From assembly GCA_963930655.1 (NCBI GenBank), contig OZ005613.1:10610501-10674500 (forward strand): a DNA stretch of 64,000 bases. Direction: 5' to 3'. The notes below the pieces were generated by a model, which did not search any database, had not been told where the DNA came from, and saw nothing but the letters and a program-made list of their open reading frames with translations. The stretch is from Myrica gale (taxonomy: Eukaryota > Streptophyta > Magnoliopsida > Fagales > Myricaceae). Shown one piece after another: positions 9,148 through 20,298 of the stretch (positions are counted from its first letter, which is position 1; every line of letters begins with the position of its first letter). The position numbers and the translations under genes were made by a program.

Positions 9148-12100
9148 TGTGAGACCTCGAATGTCATTGTGCTATTTAAGCTTACGTACTTGTTCTTGAA
9201 TTTAATTTTGGGGGCTGTTATTTGACCTATTGTAAGAAATTTTATGATATTACAATGACTTATTAAGTTTTAATGTCAAGGATATTTAAAATGCATTTCA
9301 TTATATCTTATAGTTGCTGAATTTCTCTAAGTAATTTCATTTTTATATTAAATTGTGAATTTGAATTTGAGTGCATGTTAATTATCTATTGTCTTCATTA
9401 GGTAGCCTTAATCTTCATTAGGTGGACTAAATGACTATTTAGTGTGCAAAGCTAGTGGTTCACGTGAAAGAGAGAAAACCAAAGAAAATAAAAGAAAGTC
9501 AAAAGAGAAGTAGAAATGGTGATTCACGTGAATAGCAAAAAGAAGTGTAATAGTGGACTGATGAGGGAATCACGTGAAAGGCTTAGAAAGGCAAAGAGAA
9601 AAAAGAAAAATAAAATAATAGAGAAAATACAAGGCATTAATTGAACCGGCCATATCCCCAATGGACTTGGGCGATATGCACCCCCCATTTGGACGTGAAT
9701 TAGGCTTTAGTGCAGCTTGCCTTTTTGCACTTCACGCCTCACACCATTCACTCTATTCAGCACTCGCTTTCACTCTTGAACCTCACGACACACACACAAG
9801 AGACCATCCAAGAAAGCTTGACCGAGAGAGAGGGAGAAGGAGAAACCGAATAGGGAGAGAAGAAATCAAAGAAAATCAAGTCAAGGTAAGATAGATTTGG
9901 TCCTTTTGGCATTCCTTCCTCTATGAACTCTTTTTCTTCTTCAAACTCTTACTATGGATGTCTTCATATAGGTGTTCTTTAGCCATCTCTTAAGTCCAGC
10001 CGAAACCCCTAAAGGTAAGGTACTCTTGTTTTAGAGAAATATGGCATGGAAGCTAGGTTTAGGCATGTTCTTGGTTGTTGTTCTTGTGTACTTGCTGATG
10101 GAGGTCTTGTGAACTGATTTCTTGAGATTTTGTTGATGGAGGAAGGGATTGAAGGCCACGGTTTTGTTCTATGTTGAAGGAAGTGATGATTTGGGTTTTG
10201 ATGTTGAATATTAGCATGCATGTAGGTTGGTTGATGGCAGAATCTTGTGATTTGTTGGATGTAAGTTAGTTGCTGTAAATTATTGTGATTTGAGGTTGAA
10301 TATTAATGTTTGAAGCCACTGATTTGAGTTGTTAGAGCTTGAGAAACATGTTGGATGATGATCTTGTGATTATAAACTAGTTGCATGTGAAATTAAAAGT
10401 GTATATCCTTGATGTTGTTGCTGAAAGGTTGCTGTTGTAACACTTGGAATATAGATGTGAATAATGCTGGTTTGACATGATGTTAGGGTAAGGTTAGGGT
10501 TCGGTCAGTGACCTAAACCTAGGAGCAAGTGTAATTGGTAATATTAATGCAAGATAGTGTTATGAAACTGGAGGAAAAAGGGATCATGGGAGCCGAATGG
10601 TTGTTGCCTTAGGTCATGGAAAGTGTCTTATGTTGTTCCTTAGGGTTGCTTGCTGTTAAGAAAGTATGTTGATGAAATTGAATTAAACAGCAAGCTAATC
10701 ACCTAGTAACATGATTACATTTGGTGGACATGGAGATAATTACACTCGGGTCAAGTGGGAGTTGAATTCGTGTTGTTGTCTTTAAGTGAATTGTATGGAT
10801 CTTGTAAGAAAGTGGAAGATTGTGAATCTGAAAATACTCATTTTGTTCATGTTAGCAAGCCTAAAAGTGTAGAGGAGGTCAAGATGGTCACGGGTTGATC
10901 ATTTAAATGAGGATCAATGTCTATCGGTTGTATTTGTGAGGAATTGTGGGCATTGGTGTTCATGTGAACTTGAAAACTTAGAGATAAGACCAATGGAATT
11001 TAGGTTAAATCCTATAAGTCTCGGCAGTGTCCATATAGCACATCTATTGAGGTTAAATTGATGGAAATTGATACTCATTAGTCCATGCATAGTATGATGA
11101 AAAGTGTGGAACAAGGGGACAAAAATTAGACGTAGATAAGTTGCTATTTTGACTTGGAATTCTTGGTATGAAATGTTGTTGCTGATCTTCATAGATAGGC
11201 CTTGAAATCAATGATGTTGATGGGAAGAACTAGTGTAATAAGTTGAATACAAGTTGGATATATAGTAGTTAAAACAACAACATAGTTGGAGTTGTTTGAT
11301 GCATATGTTATTGTTTTCAAATTTGTTTTATGCAAGCTAAAGTTTAAAGAAATCTTTTGTAAGTGAAGTCATAATTTCAAAGATATGAATTTTGGAAAAC
11401 CGAAAACGTATAGAAGTATTTTTGTATGTCTATTTGACTAGTTGCCTGAGCGTCTAAGTAACGTATTTAACTCGCTTGTAGGCGAAGCACCCCTTGAAAC
11501 TCAGAAGGATCACGGTAAGTGGAAGTAAGTGAAAACTTACATTTTTTTGAAAACTGGAATGATACACAACATGATTTTTCATGATCAAGCATGACATGTT
11601 ATTTATTATCAGGCATGACACGTCATAAGAATTTGCATGTTTTCTTTCAAGAAAGAGAAATGTTTGTGCAAATGAAAGCATGAAAATATTTTTATGACAA
11701 GTTAAGTTAAGGGGTTGAGAAGGTCGTACGGTACCAGTAAGATAGGTGCATCCACTCCGAAGGACAAATGCGAGAAGGATGAATGACTCCTAAGGGCACC
11801 CATACCGAAGGACGAATACTAGAAGGATGGGTAGTCCCGAGGTATGTGCAACCACACTGAAGGAAGAATGCGAGAAGGTGTGGACCTCCAAGGGTCGTGT
11901 CTAGTCATCAGGCCTGAGGCCACTTCAAGGGCTAGCTCGACCAGATGTTATGTCTCCAAGGGAAAAAAAAGGGGACGGTTCCAATGGTAACGCACAACCC
12001 TGACTTCAAGGGTTAAATGGAGCGTATGTAGCCCACAAGATAAGAAAGAATTCTTTTCAAGGACCAAGTGTCATTTAAAGTTCAAGTACATGTTTTCAAG

Positions 12101-12562
12101 AGCAAGTGCATGTGCATATGCAAACATGAAGCATGCATGCACATCAAGATTCACGATCATTCATGATTTACATGTTCAAGTTATAAGCTCATATTTACAA
12201 GTTCATATTTCCCTTACTGAGACTTTTGACTCACAAGTTTTTAAATTGTATCATTCCAGATGTTCCAGGTGAAAATAGTCCTGAGGACTACTTGTCTTGA
12301 GAGGAAAGACTTTCCATGTATTTTTTATGTTGGTGACTATTGACCAATGTGGTCTGTCACTTAGAAAGTGTTTAGTTTATGAGATGTTACTCAATTATTA
12401 ATGAGGTAATTTTGTGTAAATTAAAGTTTATGCAGATTCCTTTGGTTCGTCTCTCTCTTAGTAATTTTTCCGCTGTTAAGTTATGGTTAAGTTCGCTGGA
12501 GCATTCTTTCGAGATTGCTCAGGCTGTCATTGGCCCTTCGGGATAGCATTCGGGGCGTGACA
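9148..12562 (+). mobile_element. LTR A: 3.4-kb solo LTR of a gypsy-type family
   Basis: Begins TGTGAGACCTCG and ends CATTCGGGGCGTGACA, with a perfect 5-bp target duplication CATAG at 9143-9147 and 12563-12567. There is no gag or pol inside, so it is a solo LTR. The likely sense direction is plus, because a leader (about 9680-9885) ends in a strong donor AAG|GTAAGA at 9886. A GC-richer block at about 11725-12020 is shared with LTRs B, C, E and F. Near the 3' end, after CTTACTGAGACTTTTGACTC, a short frame ends in EDYLS-stop (12259-12300), matching LTR F. The lineage is probably Tekay/Del by LTR length and termini; this is inference. Confidence 0.82.
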
Positions 12563-12956
12563 CATAGTCCCTAGAATTTTTTATTTTGTCAAATAGTTCT
12601 TCTGTTCTATGACACCCCTACACCTTTTTGTGTAATTCCTAGGATTAAGGCAATCCAAGAGGGGGGATGAATTGAGTTTCCAAACTTTTTCGCTTTTAAC
12701 CCCCCAAATCGTGTTTGCAAAGTAAAGACTAGATTAGCACAAGAATATTGATGCAACAAGTAAATAAGTGCTAAAGGTAAAGAATAGAGTTAGAGAAGCA
12801 AACACGAGTCTTGAGGCTTTCCCACTATCTTCCAAATAGTGTACACTCTTGCTTCCGGGTGCTAGAGAACCGTACAAGTGATTTTCGAGCTCACTACTCA
12901 CAACCCAACCAAGCTTTAGATATACTCTCTCTAAGGTTATTCTTTAGTTAATAACC

Positions 12957-13749
12957 TATAATACCCCAAACCTTTTGAGCTACTTTTTGTGACTCTCGTG
13001 TTAAGGCTTTCATTTTCATATCTTTAGTAATTGTGTTCTTTTCCTTAGTATTTGCTTTATTTGCTTACGGTGTGTGTTGTTTAGTATTTATCATATGATT
13101 AATTTTATTCAATTTTACTTCCTCTAATATTTTAAGTAATTATACTCTTTGGTATTTGTTTAATTGCTACAGGTTCTAAACTTGTAACCTTAGTATTTTG
13201 ATCTACCTTATTAATATACATCGTGTATGTGCTTTCTTTCTCTAATTCTTAAACCCTTGAATTATTTCATTTAAATCCATGTGTTTAAATTGTCTAATAG
13301 ATTTGATTTTATTTCCTCTAATATGTTAGAGCAAGTTGGTTAAATTTTTAGCATGTGGCCGAATTACACTTTGGTCTAAATATTGTATTTTAACCTTGAT
13401 TTTTAATCAATTATCTTTCATATATTAATGTGATTTTATTTGCCTAATTTATTCTTATTATTTCAGGTATTTTATTTTATTATAGCTTAATTATTTTGTA
13501 ATACAATTAAGTTGGTTATTGTCTATTTAAATTCTTTTAAATTTTAATTGGCCGAGCTTGGCACTGGGAGGCCCGAGAGCTAAACTCCCGGAATGCCCAA
13601 GTACTCCAAGCCCGGGAGGGCCGAGTACTGCTCACCCGGGAAGACACATAGCTGTATGCCCGTCTTACCACATTCCTGTATGCCCGGGGACAGGTCTGGA
13701 AAACCCTTTACATTAGGGGCTTTAAGTTTATTAAAAGTTTTCCATAATC
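12957..13749. other. T-rich segment with CCCGGG-type motifs left of the LTR B core
   Basis: This 793-bp block is absent from LTR E. It ends in a GC-rich run of CCCGGGAGGGC-like motifs (13550-13700). It may be an older related LTR fragment or an extension of LTR B. I cannot decide from sequence alone. Confidence 0.35.
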
Positions 13750-16342
13750 TGTAATATCTCTTCCCTAAATTTCCAAATTTCTCTAATTTCTCTAATTTCC
13801 TTGATTTCTCGTATTTAGCCCATTAACGATTATGATCTTGATTTTTTCTACTTTATCGGTTTCTAGGTGTTTAACAAAATTCTTTCATTCTCTTGTTAAT
13901 ATCTTAGTATTCCTATTGCTTGATTTAAACACGTGATATTTTTCCTAGGTATACCTCATTAGCTTATATTTAACATTTTCTAAATATTAGATTTGATTTC
14001 TTGACACATGATTAATTTCGGTTCTAATTGCCCTAATGGATTTCGATATGGTTAATCTCTTTCCCCTTTTCACTCTCTTGTATTAATCTAAAATTTTACC
14101 TTGTGTCAATCTTGATTATTCTATCACTAATCTCGGTTAATTACTTGACTAATTACCTATTTATTTTCTCTAACATATGCATTGATTAACTTTACAACTT
14201 AGCTAATTATTTTGCTAACCTAAGTCTACTTTGATTTCATGTTGGTCCCACTCTCTCTCCTCCCTAGGGCACACGACACACACAAGGAGATCTTGCTTTT
14301 GTCTTGTTCTCTTTGTCCTTTCCCCTTGTCCCATGTTCTTGGCCTTTGTTGCATGAATAGTGAGATGTAAATTTGGACCAACCGGCCATGCTTGCTTGCA
14401 ATCACAATTGATGTGATTTTGAAGTGATTTTAGCTTGTGTAAGTATCCTTAATCATCACCTAGGAAATCTTTATTTTGTCTTGTTTTCCTTGCCATTTTC
14501 CCTTGTCCCATATTATTGGCTTGTGATGCATGAATAGTAAGATTCCAAGATGGACCAACCGGCCATGCTTTCTTGCAATCACAATTGATGTGATTTTTTG
14601 AAGTGACTTTAGGTTATGTGAGTGATCCTAATCATTACCTAGGGAAGGATTAGGACTTGATGCTTTGCTAAGGGTTAGGACTTGATGCTTAGGTAAGGGT
14701 TAGAACTTCATGCTTTAGTGAGGGTTTAGGCTCTTGTGTTTTGTGGATGAATAACATATTCTTTTGTGATGATTGGTCATGCATATTGGTGTACATAGAG
14801 CTGTGATTCAATGATGAATATGTTAAGGTAATGTTGGGTTCAAGATTTTGCAAAAAGAAAGATTCAAAGATGCCATGAAGTAAAACCTAATCTAGACCCC
14901 CTTGCATGATAAAGCTTGATGAATATTTCTTATAACATACTTGCTGAGTTGGTTTGATGATTCAAAAGTGTTCTTAATATACTCCATGAGCTATGACAGT
15001 GAGGATAAGTCTTATAGACCACGGGTTGGTCAATGAAAATGATGTTGTATGTTGCATATTGCAAATTGCACTCCATGGTTTTATGATACAATGCTATGCA
15101 TATGTGATATGAAATGATAATGCAATAATGAGTATGACAATGGCCAAAGAGGCATGAAAGTATCCCTGATCAAAAAGAGGCCCAATGGGGCCAAATAAAG
15201 GAGCCTTGAGCTCAATAAAGAAGTTATGAAAGAGGTTATGAAAATGAAAACATGAAAATGATGTCGTGTGCATATTCTATAATGATATTGCAAATGATCA
15301 TTGTTTGCCTTTAATTTTCTTGAAGAATCCTTATGTTATGTTCTCTGTAAGTTTATATGTATTGGTATATTAGATGTATCGTTAGCCTAAAGTTATAAAT
15401 GCGATGGTTGATCAAATACATGAACACTTAGGTAGGGTTTTTAGTCAACATAGACACTGTCCAAATTGACCCTTAGCTACAGGTTGTATTTTTTGTATGA
15501 AAATTTCCATATAGTATTCTTATCTAATATTATGGCGACTGTACAAATTTCATCCCAAATTGATGAGGGAAAAAGTCGAAAATGCCCCTGGAGGTCTTTG
15601 AGGACATATTCGACATTTTTTCAAATTCGTTAGGGTAAAAGTGTCCAAAATGACGAAATGAAACACCATGACTTTGGGAGAAAGCCCAATGTGGTCTAAA
15701 GAGGCCCAATAGGCCTTCATTTGGAGTTTAATGTTATGAAATCCTCTAGTTATTATCATGGTTGTGTCAATTGTCAATAAATATTCTCTGAACATGTTAT
15801 GCTATTTATGATTCTTTCAAAGTTCATATATATGTGCATTGTTACATATGTACTGTAATGCTTGGATATGTGATTGCATTCATAAGAGGGAAAACGAAAG
15901 TGAGGAACCCCCTAGCCTGCGAGGGTTCCCCGAATGGTAGTGACGGTACCAGACACTTAGGAGATGTGCAACCCACCACTACAGGGAGTGGGTGAGCTCC
16001 TTTACGAACGCTAAGGCGTAATGTTATGTTAAGGGTCCTGGTGCTGGAAGCACGGGACAGTCCCATAGAAAGGGAGGGGACGCACAACCCGACTCTGGGG
16101 GTGAATAGAGCAGACACCGGGAACTCCTCAGGAACCAATGATGGTGTGATGCATTGCATACTTCAGATTTTCTGTGCTTATACTTATTGTCCTGGAAGTT
16201 TGTTCTACATCATGCTTAAGTGAATTATATGCTCTGTATTTGTTTGATCATGCTTTCTCCACCCCTACCTTACTAAGTCAATAGGACTCACCCTTTTCTC
16301 TTATGTTGTTTTTGTAATGTTTGGCGACTTGGGTATTGAAGA

Positions 16343-16656
16343 ATGAAGCTATGCGAGGAAGAATTGACCTATGATTTCTATCATTATATCCTGGTGCTTA
16401 AGATCCGAATATTGGTTTTGGATTCTCTTGAAGTATTAGTGGAGCATGAGGCCCACTTGTTCTTAGGGAGCCCTTAACCTCATCCCATGTACCCCCATCC
16501 TCGTTACCTTTGTTTTGAGGATTTTGGTATGCAGATATACCGCCTGAGTGGCTAAGGCTCGATTACAATCCCCCAGTCTCGCCGACGGGAAATAGTGGTG
16601 CCACTCCGGGGTTCAATTTTATCAACCTTACATCAGACTCGGACGTAGAGGATTAG
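16343..16656 (+). pseudogene. LTR-encoded MKL open frame, copy B (decayed)
   Basis: Unidentified protein frame inside LTR B. The ATG at 16343 is preceded two codons upstream by an in-frame TGA, which fixes the start. It reads MKLCEEELTYDFYHYILVL, later VEHEAHLFLG, then FEDFG, and after a 1-nt deletion near 16531 continues DIPPEWLRLDYNPP and ends INLTSDSDVED-stop. There is one in-frame stop near 16477. It aligns with copies C (22264-22552) and E (31207-31562), each broken at different places. The tail is strongly acidic and the middle proline-rich. I recognise no domain and assign no function. Confidence 0.62.
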
Positions 16657-18258
16657 TACACCTCTTAGGCTTGTTGGTGTGTTTCGTTAGTCTCCAGAGT
16701 TCTGTTCATGTGTATCAGGTAGTTTCTGAATCTTTGTAATATAGTCTTTTATGTAGTCTCGGGAAGACGTGGTTTTGAACTTTCCTTGTATTAAAGATGT
16801 TCTTGTTATTTCAGGTTTTCAATCTCCTTCGTGTCTCTTTCCTCATCTTTTATTTCAAAGTTATTATTTCTACTCAAAAGCTTATGATCCGACACATTTG
16901 ACTTATTCAGATTTTATTATCTCTCTGACCTTTTTGTAAAACATAGAGCTTTTACCTTAAGCCTTTTCCCAACTTCCCATTACAATTTTATTTTGCAAAT
17001 ACGTTTTCCGCTAAGTTTTATGGTAAATCGACTAAGATTCATAGCGACATACGTGCCATAATCCCCGCCTGTGTGCATACCATTACTATAGGTGAGTCTA
17101 GGGGATAAGTATGAGCACAGGGCGTGACACAACCTCATTAAAGTAATCACCTCTTTTGAATATGAAGATACAAGAATAAAACTCTGTCAAAGAGTGGATA
17201 AGAAAATGGAAAGCTCTATCTCTTTGCTTCACACAATGAGAAGGATAAGAAAGTGTAATTTGTGTGAATGATATGAGAAATATGAAATAAGAAGGTTTAA
17301 GATATTTCTCAACCTATAGAAATGATATGTGGTCATCTCCAATGTTTAGAGACAATATGAAGGTCTTTATATAGGCTATATTAGAAAACTAGTCGTTTTT
17401 AGTCATCGGGGGTTGATCTGACAATATTACCGTTGTACAGGTCGACCGCTTCAAGTAGTCGTTGCCCAACGGTCATAAAATTTGAATGTTGTCAACATCA
17501 TCTGCTATAAATCATTTTCTTCATCCGCTACAGCATGTCGACCGCTTCATGTAGAGGTCAACCGCTATAATTCATTTTCATAGACCGCTATAACTAAAAA
17601 GCCTGTTTTGACATTTTTGAAATCTCAATTTCAAAAACCAACTTCCCAAAAGTATACCCAATGTTTGAGAGTTTATAAATGGATGATTTTGAAAATACTT
17701 AAGGCGCATTTTGGTTGTCAAATCTGTGATAAGAAGATTATGCACGGTTTGAAAAATCTGCAAGTGCGTGATTCAAATCCTTGTTAAAAGTGAAACTTAG
17801 AGTTACAAGGTTATACCCTATGGTCTTGAATCTTCACTTTTGATCTTCTTGCATCTTCTTGATCTTCAAACTTCTAGTCTTTAGCTCTTTGATGAAAATG
17901 TCTTTGTCTTTGAAGATGTCTATTTTGTAAATTTAATCCATTTATTGAAATCATCAAAATATCAATTGTGAACAAAAGCCAACATTTTGAACTTCTTTTG
18001 AGACCCTAATGACAAGCTTATTCCTTTAATGTTTTTGATCATTTTGATTCTTTTCCTTTGATTTTTTTTTTTTGTTAAAATTCATGCTTTTAGTGCTTTA
18101 CCTAGTATTTACAATTCAATTATTTGCTTGTTATTTAAGCACGTGATTATTCTTTTTTATTTTGATCTTTGAATTGATATTACTATTTTTATTTAACTAC
18201 ATGCATATTTAACTTGAATAATTTGATTGGATTAATTTTTTGTAGTTCTTTAAATTTA

Positions 18259-19220
18259 GGGAAAAGTACACTTTGCACCCCAATTTATAGATTTCGTGAC
18301 ATTAAGCCCATGAACCTTTAAAATTCGTCGATTTGTACCCCATAGCCGAATTAGTCGTTAAATGTGATGGTAAATACCCACGTGCCGTCCACGTGATTCA
18401 CTTATACTTGTTATGCCCATTTTTCCATTTGAAAAAAAATATACTTTGCACCCCCAACTATGGGAGTACTGACACTTTGCTCCCCGTCATCCAATTTCAT
18501 GATATTTTTATCGATTTGCACCCTATAAGCGAATTAATCGTTAAGTGAGACTGTAAATTTGTCACGTGCAAAGCCTCATGGTTCAATAACACGTCGACAA
18601 CCGAGAATGAGAAACAAAACATAGAATATCTCTGCAATTGGAATAGCTTTAAAGTAATAAAAAATGTCAAAAAAGGAATTGTTTCAAATTCTAAATATCC
18701 AAATGATGAACTATAAACTAGGAAAGAAATAATAAACATACAACCATATTTGATATAAAAAATATCCTTTCTAAAAATCATCTACCTAACAGCGAAACAT
18801 ATTGATTTAAAGAACTTCCTGATTTCATCAGCGAATCACGTGGGTGACACTTGACAGATTTACAGTCTCGTTTAACTGTGAATTGGCTTGTGAAATGCAA
18901 ATCAACGTAAATGTCACGAAGTTGGAAGATAGGGGTGCAAAATTTCAGTACCCTCATTGTTGGGGGTGTAAATGTCAGTACTCTCATAATTGAGGGGTGC
19001 AAAGTGTATTTCCCCAACGGGGAAAATGAGCAAAATAAACGGGAGCATGTCACGTGGACTGCACATGCATTGTTTACCGTGAGAAATAACGGCGAATCGG
19101 TGTCCAGGGTGCAAATCGAGGAATTATTAAAGATTGGGCGTTCAATCTCATGAAATTGATAAATCGAGGTGCAAAGTGTAAATGCCCCCATAGTTCAAGG
19201 GTGCAAAGTGTATTTTTCCC
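18259..19220. mobile_element. Mutator-type non-autonomous element with long inverted repeats
   Basis: Ends GGGAAAAGTACACTTTGCACC and GTGCAAAGTGTATTTTTCCC form terminal inverted repeats, and inverted homology extends inward (CCAACTATGGGAGTACTGAC against GTCAGTACTCTCATAATTG). A perfect 9-bp target duplication TTAAATTTA lies at 18250-18258 and 19221-19229, the Mutator length. No transposase. Confidence 0.88.
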
Positions 19221-19777
19221 TTAAATTTAACTACTTATTCATTGCTCATAGCCCAATTTCTCTATGCAATTTTCTTGTGTCAAATATTTGATTTTTCAAC
19301 CCTATGCTCTAATAATCTATTTTCTTGTATTATTGTGATAATTTTTTTGACGTAAACTAATTTTAATTATTCCTTGTATTTGATTAAAAGAGTTTAATTG
19401 TTAAATTCCTTAATTTATTTCATAATAACTTGTATTGGGCCTCGGGTGCTTTAGAATTGGACTTGGGCTTGGAAACCATGTTCGGCCGAAGCCCACAAGG
19501 CCCTAGAGGCCCATTTGGCCTCTTAAACCCAACACCCACCCACCATGGTCGTCCCCTTTAATGTAAGTAATATCTTCTCTTGGGAGACAAAATCCCACTT
19601 TTTTTTCTAAGTGTAAACAATTGTCCTACCAAAAAGAGGCTACCCAATTGTGAAGATTGCTTGTGCTAGTTAACTCCACCAAATGATTACACTCTAGTTA
19701 ATTTAGCATGCCCCCCTAGAAAAGTAGGTAATAATTAGCAAGAAAAGACAAAAAAATGGAAGCTATATTTAAGAGAA

Positions 19778-20298
19778 GGGGTAAACTCATAGTTAGCCCC
19801 ATATGTTTGGGCAAAAATCATAATTAGCCCCCTATTTTTCAATCCAACAATTTGATACCCATAACTTTTAAAACCTATCAATCTTCGCCCCAATCTAAAT
19901 TAGACGGTAAATCAGACGGAAAATCATGAAAAATGACCAAAATGCCCCTTCAAAATAAATTTAATAAAAAATATTTAAAAAATTCATTAAAAATAAAAAA
20001 ATGATATTTTTAAATATTAATATTTTTTAAATAAAACTATATTGAAACTCTATTTCAATAATATATATTTTTAATTTATTTCTTAAATTTATATATTTTT
20101 ATTTATTTTTAAAAATTTAGCTTTGGAGGGGCATTTCGGTCATTTTGCATGAATTTCCGTCGGACTTAACACCTGATTTAGACGGGGGGCTAAGATTGAT
20201 AGGTTTTAAAAGTTATGGGTCTCAAATTGTTGGATTGAAAGATATGGGGCTAACTTGATTTTTGCTCAAACATAGGGGGCTAACTATGAGTTTACCCC
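19778..20298. mobile_element. Mutator-type MITE (521 bp)
   Basis: Ends GGGGTAAACTCATAGTTAGC and GCTAACTATGAGTTTACCCC are inverted repeats of more than 40 bp. A perfect 9-bp target duplication TTAAGAGAA lies at 19769-19777 and 20299-20307. The AT-rich core is shared with the diverged copy at 43238-43660. It sits just upstream of the purine-rich leader of LTR C. Confidence 0.9.

Larger units (their letters stand above)
12957..17129 (+). mobile_element. LTR B: gypsy-type LTR nested in the SIRE-like LTR
   Basis: The right end is GGGCGTGACA at 17129. The left boundary has two candidates. TATAATACCCC at 12957 gives near-matching target duplications TAACC/CAACC. TGTAATATCTC at 13750 aligns with the end of LTR E. 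From 13750 rightward the sequence is a close inverted copy of LTR E. It holds a donor-like TGT|GTAAGTATCC at 14439, the shared GC-richer block (about 15890-16145) and a decayed MKL reading frame (16343-16656). No gag or pol is present. Confidence 0.75.
12631..17984 (-). mobile_element. Solo LTR, copia SIRE-like, split by LTR B
   Basis: On the minus strand it starts TGTTGGCTTTTGTTCAC at 17984 and ends near GGATTGCCTTAATCC at 12631, with the SIRE-type segment CCCCCCTCTTGGATTGCC. A perfect 5-bp target duplication TTTTG lies at 12626-12630 and 17985-17989. Removing the nested LTR B leaves about 1.2 kb. Short GTCGACCGCT motifs recur at 17440-17590. No internal domain is present. Confidence 0.8.

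Noticed and set aside
9661..9894. 77-codon frame in LTR A as a coding gene
   Set aside because: It spans the presumed leader up to the splice donor; it has no counterpart in the leaders of C, D or E.
15842..16159. 105-codon minus-strand frame in LTR B, similar to 31747-32028 in LTR E
   Set aside because: The similarity follows from the LTR copies being homologous at DNA level. The frame is antisense to the leader and MKL frame and is not kept in LTRs A, C or F.
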